Positions 27,846-38,913 of a stretch of DNA of 64,000 nucleotides are shown here, piece by piece (position 1 is the stretch's first letter; each line of letters starts with the position of its first letter). The position numbers and the translations under genes are program-made. The notes under the pieces are model-generated. The model worked only from the letters and a program-made list of their open reading frames with translations, searched no databases and had not been told where the DNA came from. The DNA lies in contig JAYMTA010000006.1 in assembly GCA_036897625.1 (NCBI GenBank), positions 1-64,000 of the forward strand, given 5' to 3'. The DNA is from Pelargonium cotyledonis. Its lineage: Eukaryota; Streptophyta; Magnoliopsida; Geraniales; Geraniaceae.

Positions 27846-29552
27846 GTTTAAAAATCTTTACGTGTTAGGTTGAAGACATGAGAATTTGCTAAATAAATTA
27901 CACTTTGTAAGGCAGACATTAGAGTAAAACACTTAAGGGCTCCGTGGTCTTTATATACAAAATCTATTTTGCCGTAATTCTTGAATTATCCAACCGATAC
28001 CTCTTGGAGAGATCCTCCTTTTATTTTAAGTAAACCTGAGTAGTAAAACTTTCGAGGATCCCTATGAATTCCATCTCATATAAAAAAAGTTAACTGCGGG
28101 AGCAGCCTCGTAGGAAGCCTTCGTATACAATAATAATCATGTTACCCCCCCCTTTTTTTAATAATGACATTCAGTACTCCTTAGGATAGGGAATACAGAT
28201 AAGACCCGCAAGCCTCAAATTCCTAATAAGAAAGGTATGGGTTATAACAAAGTTCTAGGTGGTTGGGATAGGTATTAACTCTCTCTGGAGATTCTAGAAC
28301 TTCTATTTAGTCAAGGCAGAGAAATTGACAAAAGGTTTCCTGTGCTGCGCTGTCTTTATAGTATCCAGGTACTGAAGTATTAAAAGGGGAAAGGCTCCGT
28401 GCCCAGGGTTTCGGGCTATTCAATATTTGTAGATTATATTAAGTCTAAAAAAGTAATTAGGAATTATAAGAACTTCTAAAAAGCAAGCGCTTCTATAAGG
28501 AAGATCTAAAAGGGACCTAGTTATATGTAGGAATGTAGGATTAAAATCAAGTTTTCAAGCGGGTTAATTTATATTATTTACAGGTTTTGCTTTTACTAGC
28601 TAGTTTCAGAAAAAGGGGCTCATATCCTGGCCAAATGTCAGCTAGATTATGTGCTTTGTAAAAGTGAATATGAATTCCTTTAAAGAAGCTTTTTAGTATC
28701 TTAAAAACGAGTGTAACGACGAGCTTTTTCGAGATACCGTGTTCTTTATAGAGTAAGCTGGGATGCCTCTGTTTAAGTTTAAAATGTAGCAGTAGTTATC
28801 CGTGGTTGCATTCGAGACGCCGTGCCAGAACGGTAGGTACATTTATGAGAGAATTTCTTTCAGGGACAGATCAAAAAAGGAGGATAAACTAAGGAAATTT
28901 CTTCAGTATCTTGATTTTATTATATAGAACAAAGAAAATTAGAAAACTAAAAAAAAAAGACTTTTATGTTTACCCATATACTATACGTAAATCTAAGGAA
29001 GTAATGATAAATGCGAGATAAAAGGAAGCACCCAGTACGATACCGAGCTCCGGGAGAAAAATAGAATCATGAACTAATGCTTGAGATTGTTTATAGTACT
29101 AAATCGCAGTATAGATATAAATCTAAAAGGATTAAGTCAAACCTCGCGACTAACGAGGAAACCGAACAAAGTCTCATGCTATCTTTAAACTAGTTTTTAA
29201 GAATCTATTTACTACTTTACTGGTATAAAATCTGTAAATTGAGTTGTTTTGTTTACCTTTTATTACTGTAGACATTATTATAATTAAAGAGTATACTTAG
29301 CTTAGATTTACAAACTTTTAATCCTTACTCTTTTAACGAAGAATCTAATAAAAGCTAACTCGGTCGGGTTCAGGTCTGGCTACTACAAGGCAAATTCACA
29401 GAAGCGAATATATCCGGTTAGGTAATAAGTCCAATTAGGTGTTTACGTAACAGAAAAAGATGTAAGATAAAATATACTTAACCCAGTATTTCTAAAACCA
29501 GACCGGATGCTCCTAAATTACCAGTATATACTATTAATTATTACGGATGCTT

Positions 29553-29564
29553 AGGACTTGAACC
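29553..29564 (-). repeat. T-arm fragment beside the tRNA-Asn relic
   Basis: AGGACTTGAACC on the plus strand complements a T-loop phrase. It lies 27 bp beyond the 3' end of the tRNA-Asn-like relic, so two tRNA 3' ends stand side by side in the same orientation. Confidence 0.3.
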
Positions 29565-29590
29565 TTTAACAAGTCCGAAAAAGCAGCGTT

Positions 29591-29662
29591 CGGAAGGAAT
29601 TGGGTTTGAACCCGCGTCCGTTCGATTAACAGTTGAATGCTCTACCACAAAGATATACACCC
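29591..29662 (-). pseudogene. tRNA-Asn (GUU)-like relic
   Basis: On the minus strand a 72-base cloverleaf outline is visible. It has acceptor GGGTGTA against TCCTTCC (five of seven pair, one of them wobble), a D region TCTT-TGTGGTA-GAGC whose 5' stem half has decayed, and an anticodon stem TTCAA/TCGAA (four of five pairs) with loop CTGTTAA. That gives anticodon GTT, hence Asn. The T region GCGGG-TTCAAAC-CCAAT is only partly paired. The 5' end GGGTGTATA matches plant mitochondrial tRNA-Lys, while the anticodon loop is the Asn type, so it may be a chimera. A T-arm fragment lies just outside it at 29553-29564. Likely a pseudogene. Confidence 0.5.
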
Positions 29663-30183
29663 ACACAAATAAGAAAATGAAAGACAAAGATGAAATAAGC
29701 AGGGGCTCCCTTTCTGATTCCTTGAGGTCTTGTAATAAAGGAAAGTCTTAATTAAGGGGTTGCTCTGTTCTGTTTCCTTGTTTCCAATTAAAGTAAAGTA
29801 TAAAAGAACTGTAATTAAGTATAGAGGTACGGGTTTTTCCATATTTAGGTAAGTGTGTCACAAGGAATTATTCTCTCGTTTTTTAGGTATTTCCCTTTTG
29901 CTCGTTTTAGTAGAAAGATTTAGGTTTTTTTTTGAAACACAAGGTTAGTCAGTTCAGGGATTCAGACAGAGAAGCAAAGGGTAACACCTTTCTCTTATAT
30001 ATACTAAAAATACGCTACCCAGATAAGGAGTTTTATTTACACACAATACCCAAATCTATCAGCTAGAAAGGTCTGTTGTCAAATAAAACAAATCCCAAAT
30101 CCTGGGAACAAAAGAACCCAAACTCAAGGTCCTTGCTAGAAGAGGCAGAAACACCTAGGTTAGGATATAAAAAGAACCGGATA

Positions 30184-30217
30184 AAAGGACCCCTTATTCC
30201 TTTTTAGGACCCTTTTT
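30184..30217. repeat. Duplicated GC cluster
   Basis: AAAGGACCCCTTATT and TTTAGGACCCTTTTT stand in tandem, each a GC-rich AGGACCC core with A and T flanks. It is typical of the short motif family scattered over the window. Confidence 0.5.
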
Positions 30218-31846
30218 AGAAGTGAGAGTATAGTCAATTAGTCTACTAAAGGTTTTAATCACAAAGCTGAATATAGAATTAAGAAGTATTTCCACTTCAA
30301 TAAATAAGTGAAAAGTGTCATTAAGCTTACATATATATGCTATCTGACAGATGAAAGAAACAAAAAAAAGGCTTTTTAAGCAGATGGGCGCTAAGTTTCC
30401 TCTAACTTTGAAACGCTTTTGGAATGGAGTTCTCTTACTAGAAATTTCACTACATATCAAGTTGACTTATATTCACCAGAATCCTGTTGATTAAACACAG
30501 TGGGAGGACTGAACAAGAGTTCATAAAAAACAGCTTAAATCAAAGCTACTCCTATTCTACGTACACGGGTTCAAACACTCCTTATATTATTCTAGGTTAT
30601 GTGTTTTTAGAACTGCTATTCGATGCGATTTATTATAAAGAACCCCCGATCTTCCAAGCAGTACTCTGAGATTTCAATTTGTTCTAGTATGAAGATTTCT
30701 AGTATAGCAGCTCTAATAATTTATATTGAATCTACGAAAATATATAACAAGATTAAGAATCCCAGACTTTATTAGCATCCAGATCCATGTCAAGTAGTCC
30801 GAAAGATAATACAAGTAATTTCGTAAATTCTATAGGAGTTTCCTTATTTTTCAAATTTGTAAGGATGTAAAACCTCTTCTTCAAGATTCTCTATTAACCT
30901 TATTCCTTAATCTTAGTACTACTAGCTTTGATAAAGCTGTTCGGTAGACTTAGGGCTGTAATGGTCAGAGGTAACCCCGGAGTGTAGAAAACCAGAGTCT
31001 TTCTTTAATGAAGAGTTTAGAAGGAGCTGCAATCTAAAGATATAGAGGTCTTGTTCCCATTTGTTGTACTGAATATTTATCCTCTTTTATGATTAAAAGC
31101 AGAAAATTGGTAGGGGTTCCTTAAGTAATTGCTATTTTTGTGTATATGTACTTGCAATTCTGTACAAAAGGCTTCTTGATAGATTCTTCTAAAGAATAAA
31201 GAATTTGTAATTGAAAGACATTAGCTACAAAAGCTCTATTAAGGGAGGTTGCAAATGTAAAGGCAGTTTGGGTATATAATATATAATAGTAAAAAGGAGA
31301 GCTTAGGTTTTCTCAACAGGATCTTGTATTGAATAAGAAGCCTCTAATTAAGCTATTCTAGAATAGATTTAGAAGTCCTTGGTAACAAATACACTATTAA
31401 AATATTAACAACTCAGGGATCTAGCGGTTGGGGTTGAGGTCAAACCTCTTAAAAATCGGTGTTTTGGAAGTCTTCTTCTATATAGAAAAAGTAAGCATTA
31501 AAAAGCAAGTAAGGAAGAACTAGCTGCTTTCCGGCATGTTTTGTTGTAAAAACCAGTCATTTTTTTGTCAGAAAAAGGCGTAAAGGTGCTGATAATAAGT
31601 AAGAAAGAATCCCTCGGATTAGACTGATCTAGCAACACAGAAGTAGATCACTCAGAGAAAGGATTTATCCGAAGCAGAGTATCCTTTTATTGTATGATAT
31701 GAGCTAGAAAAGCTTTTGGTTTAGCTAGTGTTCTTCAATTTAGATTCTACCTAGAATGTCCTTTAGCAATACAAAATGCTTGCTAATTACTCAAAATACC
31801 CTTGAATTTAAGGCTTTTTTTTTACAGATACTAAGTTAACTGCCAT

Positions 31847-31917
31847 GGCTATATGCTTTGTTGGTAGAGCATAAGCTTCTTTCTTCGCAGGTCGCAGGTT
31901 AAACCCTGCTATACAAA
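31847..31917 (+). pseudogene. tRNA-Lys-like relic
   Basis: The D-loop phrase TTGGTAGAGCAT and the 3' phrase GGTCGCAGG ... CCTGCTATAC are, from memory, those of plant mitochondrial trnK-UUU. The T stem GCAGG/CCTGC is perfect but its loop TTAAAC has six bases instead of seven. The acceptor GGCTATA/TATACAA pairs at positions 4-7 and fails at positions 1-3. The 5' D-stem half CTTT does not match GAGC well. The anticodon arm is not recognisable as Lys; CTT and TTC triplets are present but no five-pair stem supports a choice. Most likely a decayed trnK copy. Confidence 0.5.
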
Positions 31918-32467
31918 GAAAAGAGCTTACCCTACACTGAACTCTTAAAGCTGAAGCTAGCATTAGGGGGATCCCGCCTTTAAGAACAACGCCATTTTTT
32001 CTCAGAAAGATATAAATTCCGTAAGTTACTAAGCCAAGATATACCTAAAGTGGATGGACTTCTCTATAGGTGCCAAGCAAATGTTTTACATATAGCCCGG
32101 ATCTCGCACTAAATTAAACCACAAAGGGCATATCAACTATAGAGGGAGCCCGGTAGCTATACAGTTAAGTACAATTCGTCTTTAGGATTTTTTGGTACAA
32201 ATAACAAGAACAGAAGCATCCGCTTCCTATCAGCCCGTATAACATTCATAGTGACGGATCCCATTATACTGAGTGCTTTTCAGTCCCAATTTGATAATTA
32301 AAAAGGGCGAGGACTAGCTTATAAGTCTTTTTCTTTTTTGAACTAGACAAACTGAAACCCATAATAAGGGAAAATTAAGTATCTCTTTACATCTAATTGT
32401 AGTCATAGTAGGACTCATAAAAGGAGACTCTTAGTAGTTACCTATCTCATGACATTATATAAGCTTT

Positions 32468-32605
32468 TCCGGGATTTTTTATCTTTAGTAAATAGGAGCT
32501 CGTATATATTTTGGATTCTTTCTTATATTGAAATAAGCCTGGGAATCTTCCCGACTTAGAAATATCGAACACTAAAATCCAGCCTGCCATGCCATAGGTT
32601 CAAAG
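32468..32605 (+). repeat. Dispersed repeat R1, copy A
   Basis: About 140 bp aligns with 48961-49102 in direct orientation. The first ~31 bases (TCCGGGATTTTTT followed by ATCTTTAGTAAATAGGAG) are identical apart from a one-base T-run difference. Then come islands of match (TTTGGATTC, CTTATA, ATCTTCCCGA) with scattered differences, ending at a T-loop-like CATGCCATAGGTTCAA. No frame is open through both copies. The tRNA-like end suggests a retroposed or recombined organelle segment, but the mechanism is inference. Confidence 0.85.
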
Positions 32606-34593
32606 CCGTTTTACTCCTACTTTTTCTGGAACCCTATGCTATAAAATCAACTATAATTAGAAAAGCGAGTTTTAGGATTTGTTTAGCAGAGAAATCCTTT
32701 TTATTGTAATTGATTTTGTCTTCATAATTTACTTTTTCAATTTTACTACTTACTAGCGAATAAGCAATAAACAAGGGAACCCAGTATTAGAATCGGCCTT
32801 AAACCTGACTATATGCTCTTACCCCCATCCCTCCAAAGAGTGTACAGAGGTACAATTAAAACAACAAAAGTATAAAGTTTCTAAAAAGGAATCCGTAAAA
32901 TTAAGGCTAAAGCTAGGAATTCTTTTCCGTATTTTTAGATTTTGGAAGTAGGAAGGTAGTAAAACGAGGAAGTAATTACAGGATTCTTTTTGTGTTGTGG
33001 AATATTGGTAAAAGTGATTGCAAGCTTCTTATTCCTATGTATATAATAATAGAGAATTTCAATACAGAATTGCATCTGACTTTGTTGGGCCCCTTCCATA
33101 GGAACTTGTCCCACCTAAGGTGCCATTATTAGGAAGCTCCATTCTAAGTACTACTTTTGTTCGTTATCCGTCACAATCTTGTCCTTTATAGGGAAGTCTA
33201 TCATATCAAAAGGTTAAGGGGTTTGGGATAGTAACAAGCACGTCACATATTTGGCGTAATAAAAAGGCTATTAGTACTACTAGATGCGGTAGTTATAAAT
33301 GACAGGAAGAAGCTCATAAAATTGGGAAAAAGAACATATCCCAGAAAAATTGAATGAATTCTCTATTTAGAATAAGGAAACTCCGGTGTTAGCTGAATCT
33401 AAAGTCTTACCCGAGATTGGACTCTAATCATCCCTTTCTTTAGTTATAGAATAAACTAACCTCTCTAATTGCACTCAAAGCGCGAATTCCTTAGCAGTGA
33501 ATCCGTGTAAAATTTATCTCAAATTGATTTCAAAGAACAAGTTTTAAATATACTAAGGATCAAAGATTATCCTATAATCGTCAAAGAACTAGATCAAATG
33601 CAAGGTATACAGGGGAAATGGACCAACCCCCACCTTCCTATCTTCCCGAGAAAAAGAAAACTTGTATAAAACAAGAAGCTTTGGTTTCTTAATATTGATA
33701 GCTTTATCCTAGTACTTAGTAAGAGAGACTGACTGGATATTCTTGCTATTTATACGGACCCGCTATCTTAGAGAATGTTGCAAATCCTTGTCACCCCGGG
33801 CTACTGGGGACAAATCCGTATGGAATTTTAAAAGGTAGCATTATATATCAATGCTTATGAAGATAATATATACGATATAAGTTTCTTCTTTCACAACTGC
33901 ATTTATCTCATGTATTTTCTCTATTCTACCTCTTTGCTACAATACGAGGATGAACAAGTACTCCGCTTAACAGTATACGCTCGTGTATAAAGAAAGCAAC
34001 TGACATACGCAATCGTACATAAGCTACAGAATAGGACAGGACATTAGCAAAAACTTATTATTACCTTGAATAATGAAGTATAGCTAGCTCACCTTCGGAC
34101 TCAAGCCAGCCCCATCTGAGATAAGAAAGTAAGCTAGACACGGCACAAATGGAACAAGACCTCAAGCAAACCAAAGAAAGGATGTATCTATGAGTTATGG
34201 TAGAAAGCACAAGTAAATAAAGGTTTTCTTTCTTAAGACTCTTCACAACCTAATATTAATATGTACCTCTGCGGGGCTTACATACTGGAGTAAAAAAGAA
34301 GGACTAGTACCGGCTACTAAGGAGGCCCGCTACAAGATTGATTACAAGTTTAAGTACCCGAGCAGTAAGAAAGCAATTTAACTAAAACTAGGATCCCCGC
34401 TTAGAAAATAAGGGAATCCTTGATATTATAAAAGAATTGAAACTAAGACACGTCTACAGATACATAAAGATTTCTTTCTTGATTTGAAGCTTGAATAGAG
34501 CTTACTTGAAACCGGGTACTTCTCTTCTTTTATATTCTAGAGGCTTCCTTTGAATTAAGCTAGCTTACAGAACTCTAAAATGAGTGCCTTTTC

Positions 34594-34668
34594 AGAGTAT
34601 AAGAGCTTTTGAACCTAGGACTGCCGCCGTATGAAAGCGACACTCAAAAACCACTGACTTAAGTAGGT
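34594..34668 (-). pseudogene. trnM-CAU: tRNA-Met (CAU) copy with intact 5' half and broken 3' half
   Basis: Reading the minus strand, the 5' acceptor ACCTACT, then TA, a D arm (AGTC with GAGT, three of four pairs, loop enlarged to about ten bases) and an anticodon arm TCGCT-TTCATAC-GGCGG match chloroplast-type tRNA-Met(CAU). The anticodon arm is identical to that of the copy at 43070-43142. The variable loop CAGTC differs by one base. After that the match fails: the T stem CTAGG/GCTCT does not pair, the T loop is TTCAAAA, and TATACTC stands where AGTAGGT should be. It is therefore the mirror image of the other copy, with a good 5' half and a lost 3' half. The two 'good' acceptor strands, one from each locus, would pair at all seven positions. 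The simple reading is a relic of a recombined gene; a split tRNA is a speculative alternative. Confidence 0.65.
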
Positions 34669-36228
34669 CAAGCTAATAAGAATATCCTAGTTACAGCTTA
34701 CTATATAAAGATTTTTCTACCTGGATTCAATATGCCTTTAGAAAGTTTTTTGGATTTTCGTTGGTTGGGAAACAAGTTTGAGTCTACTTTGGTTCCTATT
34801 GGAAAGCCTTAGATATTTTTAATACTTGAAGAGGAGAAGCTGCTTTATCCTTTTTTGTGACGCAGGAAGTAGTTTTATACTACTCTTGCTTTTTCTCTCT
34901 TACGTGGGAAGCTTAAAAACGGGAAGACCAAAAAGAAGATAATTTTTTCACGGGATTCTTAGAGATCTTAAATTTCGGGGCTTGTTCTGTATTCCTATAT
35001 TTTTATGAAGTTGTCTTTTAATTCCATCAATATCTATACACATACTAAGAGATTCTATCCTTTTATGAGTGACAGTATTTGGACTTTCTAGAGAATCGGG
35101 ATTCTTTTCAATTATGAGACCTTTACTTTCTTTATGTACTTTTTAATCCCAGAAAGGGGCGGGAGGGTTTCTATTAGAGCTAATACTTTTTCAAATAGAT
35201 AGAAAATTACAGGAAAGTGCATCGAAATGAGAACTTATATGGGTGCCCCTGGAGAATCCAGACCTGTCATTCCCAGGATTTTACGTAAGTCACAGGAAGA
35301 AAGTACTTCTATTTTTTTAGTCTTTTTAGTTGTAAAGTATGTTATTTTAATAAGCTATATGACTAGGTCTAAGGTCTAAATAACAGGGACCTCCCTAATA
35401 AAATATAAGAATTTCTAGGGGTTTGGCGTTTAACTTATGCAATTGAAGAGTTTCATAAATATAAAGTAACCTTTTAGGAGTCAAGAGCAGCTTTCCTACT
35501 GTCCCTGTCCGGCTAGTATTAAACCCCTTACCCTAAATGAGCTTCTTTAATTAGCTGTTCTTAGTAGCAGCCTCCTTATATTTTTCTGAGAAATAGGAAA
35601 TCCTGAAAGTCTTTATTGTACCTATAATAAATTAGTAATTATTTTACTCTAGGGAACCCGTTCCATCAACTGGAGTAATATAAAAAGGATACCTTAGAGC
35701 TTTTGTTTCCTGTTGTTTTTCTTTAGCAAAAGTCTTTATTCTGAATTTTATGTAAGCAGTGTGGGATTATGAGAAAGCGGTGCTTTATGTTGTAGATGTA
35801 CACTTACAAGTACCCCGTGCTAATTGAACAAGTATATCTAATTACGCCCTAAAATATAGTAAGAAGTTTTTTGAGAGAAGAGCCCTTATTAAAGAAATTT
35901 TATTTACAAAGGAAAGACAAAGGCCCCTTTTTATTTCCCGGAAACTCTTGATTTTTTGTTGGAATCCAGCTAATTCTTTTAAGTTTGAAGGGTACTGTAG
36001 TACTTGCAACCTCTGGTATAAATAGTTAGTTACTTATTTCTGAGATATATTGGCGTTTAAGAGTCCAAAGTCCCCTAGTTGATTATCCTATAGTATCCCA
36101 TTTTAAAGTCTTAAAGTTTTACTGTTTTCCCTGGGCAGTAAGGTTTCTCTAATTTGTAGGTAAAGAAAACTAAGTTAAGGAGATAGAGAGTTCTATAAGT
36201 ATCTAAAAAAACTACTTTAATTACTATC

Positions 36229-36282
36229 ATACGACTTGAACCCGTGTCATCCATGTTGTTGGGTCCGCGCTCTAACCTACTT
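36229..36282 (-). pseudogene. tRNA-like relic, 3' two thirds
   Basis: The minus strand reads GGTTAGAGCGCGG (D-loop end and start of an anticodon stem), CCCAACAAC, then GACACGGG-TTCAAGT-CGT. The GACACGGG-TTCAAGT phrase is the T-arm lead-in of initiator-Met and Pro organelle tRNAs. The T stem itself no longer pairs, and AAC at the approximate anticodon position is not backed by a stem. No acceptor strands are found. Confidence 0.35.
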
Positions 36283-37420
36283 TAAAGTAATAGTAGAAAG
36301 GATTCCTATTAGTACGATAGAAAAACCCTTTTCCAAAGACATAAGCTACTTTTATCGAGCTTTCCTATATTTATAGTTACTTGCTTAATGAAACCTTTTT
36401 CTAATTCAAACGATAATAGGCTTTTCCTAAAATGCCTTCTTGTTGCTTTATACTATGTACTTTCAGCTATACTTATATTTCTTTTACTTCATTTATATTA
36501 CTATTACCCGGCTCTTATCTACATTAAAGGTACAAAAAGTATTGACTCTATTCAACGAATTCCGTTCCTAAAATGAGGCAGCAAACCCCGGTGGAAACCT
36601 CTATTGGTATGAGATGTGCTTCTTAGATGTATTTTGGTTAAGTTTTTAAGTTTTAATCCAGGAATAGCAGGCTTTGGAACCTAGGACCCCAAAAAAGGAA
36701 TTTTTATGTTTAGTAACATAAAATAACGCCCAATCTATAAAGAAATCTAGGACTCAGTAAAAGGTAGCTTTTTAGATATTTGTGGATTGATTATATTGTT
36801 TATATATTTTGTACTAACGTGAGAAGGTTTCAAAAGTGCTCCATTAGTTTAGTTAAATTACAGATAATACAATAGCTAAATTTAAAAAAAGTCTTTCTTA
36901 TGCTTTTTAAGGGACCTAAAACAATATTACAGAAGTTGTATTTGTTTGGTTTTTCTATCTTAAGATTTCCCTAGTATCCAACGAGCCTAGCCGGGTTGTA
37001 CCTTATAAAACACGGTAAATGTGTTATAAATCCAAATTAGAATTAGAGTTAGAAAGAGTCTCTTGCATTATTACAATAAAGGAATTCAGCTAGAATTTAG
37101 AAGTTAAGAGGAGATCCTCCCCACTAAAGTGTATAACTAATAATTACACAAAAGGCTTATGAATTTGTTTGTAAGTCTTTGTCGCAGTTTCCGGAAATAC
37201 ATAAGTAGAAAGAAGCAGGCAATAAAACTAAGTAATTTTTTAGAAGTTCTTGTAGCCTCTGGGTTCGACTACTAATTTTGAATTCTTTAAGTTACGACTT
37301 TTCAATTTAATTGCGTTGAGCTTCCTATCTAGTTTGGAATCAAGATCGGATTATTAAGAAAAGGACTCTATAGTCTATAGAAACCTCCTTCATAGTAACA
37401 TGTTGTCCATGTAGAAAAAG

Positions 37421-37452
37421 GGCTCCTATTTAAGTTAGTTTTTACAAGTTTT
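37421..37452 (+). repeat. Dispersed repeat R2, copy A
   Basis: Thirty of 32 bases (starting GGCTCCTATTT, then AGTTAGTTTTTACAAG) match 38882-38913 in direct orientation, about 1.46 kb apart. It is too long and too exact to be chance at this base composition. Outside the core the flanks differ. Confidence 0.75.
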
Positions 37453-38881
37453 CTCGGGGTCAGGATTTTATTCGACAAAGTAAGCAGTAAAACTTTTTAA
37501 GGTAAAATTTCTCGCTTTCTGGCATGAATGGCATAAAGATCTTGCTTTTTTCTATAGACTCCGGTAAGGCAGCTATTACTTTAATTTGTAAGATCTATAT
37601 TGATAGCCCTCGCCTATAATTTGAGATAATTTATAGATTAAGATTAACCTTGATATACAAAGCGTCAACTATTCACTAGAAAGACCCTAATCCACAGAAT
37701 CCTTATTATAAGGAGCACCCTTTACTGAGCTTACTGGTTTGTTTCAGAAAAACTGCTATTCGATCCGCATGAGGATATAGGTATTATATCATATATAAAG
37801 AGTACAAAAACTAGAATATTACAATCAAGGATCTTAAGGGTATAAGAATATACGTTATATACAAGCATGCAGAGGCGCCCATTGCATGATCACTCCTGAG
37901 AGACTCTGAGTTGCATAGCTTCCTATAGTTTTTGTATTAGTTACAAGCTCTTGTCTTGTTGGAGGAATACATTTTTTAGTAATGGAGAAGTCCCTTCTAG
38001 TTGTTGACCTTACAGTCCTGCCTTATTCCAGGGGAGGTATTTAGGTCCAGAGTTCTCTTTATACCAGCAGCATGCTTTTAGCGGTATATATGCGGGGTAC
38101 CCCGTAGTTCATATAGAGAGGAATAAGCTTTAATAAGTAGAAGTAGAAAGGTAAAGTTAGTGCAAAGGGTACCGAAGCAAAGGTAACGAGTTATGAGTAT
38201 AGTTAACCTCACACTATAACTAACATCTGCTTCATATTTGTACTACCTGTTCTCTCTATATCCCTAATTTGTTACTCTTCATAATTTGGTTGCTACTTAC
38301 TCGGACCTATAACTCTCTCGGTCTTTCTAGCTATAATTTCTACTTATACCTTCTAAGTCTTAGCTACTATACTTGTCTTAATAACGTTTAATCTGTACTT
38401 TTAGGGGCTATACTTTATGGGAGTAAATAGGGGTTCTTTCGGTACTCGGTCTTCAAAACAGCTTAAAGTACTGAGCATCTTTCCTTATTCAAGCCGGTAG
38501 TATATATTTAAATTCTTACTATGGAGGGAGTTTGAAACCAAGGACTCCTCTATAAAACGATCTAACTAATATACAATACTTAGTTAACGAAGTCCGACTA
38601 GAACTCTTTTAGTCAGTCAAACTTGTTATTACCAATTTCCTTGATCCAAAACTCAAACAATTCCTTTCCTGGTGGTAACAAAATCTTTAGGAACAACACT
38701 AAGGCAGCTTTCTTGCATACCCAGACCCGTGTGAGGAAGTTAAAAAATAAAAAAAAAAGAAAGAGATATTCTGCTCATTGTAATGCGCTGTGTAAACATA
38801 TTCTATCCTTGCAAATTAAGAATTTTACTTATTTTAGATCCTATACCTATAGATTTAGAAAAGCTTTTAACCTAAATAAGA

Positions 38882-38913
38882 GGCTCCTATTTCAGTTAGT
38901 TTTTACAAGATTT
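38882..38913 (+). repeat. Dispersed repeat R2, copy B
   Basis: Partner of 37421-37452, with two substitutions. This copy forms the last codons of the longest open frame in the window (38623-38916). The frame is also open in copy A, but the matching third positions give no sign of protein-level selection. Confidence 0.75.

Larger units (their letters stand above)
25952..34593. other. Non-coding region with tRNA relics
   Basis: Between the Gln-like and Met-like relics there are only an undetermined relic at 27.8 kb, Asn- and Lys-like relics, a T-arm fragment and repeat R1 copy A. No protein gene or rRNA segment was recognised; the longest frame is 88 codons on the minus strand at 30194-30460, with no recognisable features. 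Confidence 0.65.

Noticed and set aside
30194-30460. 88-codon open frame on the minus strand
   Set aside because: No family resemblance, and a frame of this length is expected by chance in 64 kb at this base composition.
37250-37275. GGGTTCGACTACT as a possible T loop
   Set aside because: The stem does not pair and no other tRNA arm is adjacent.
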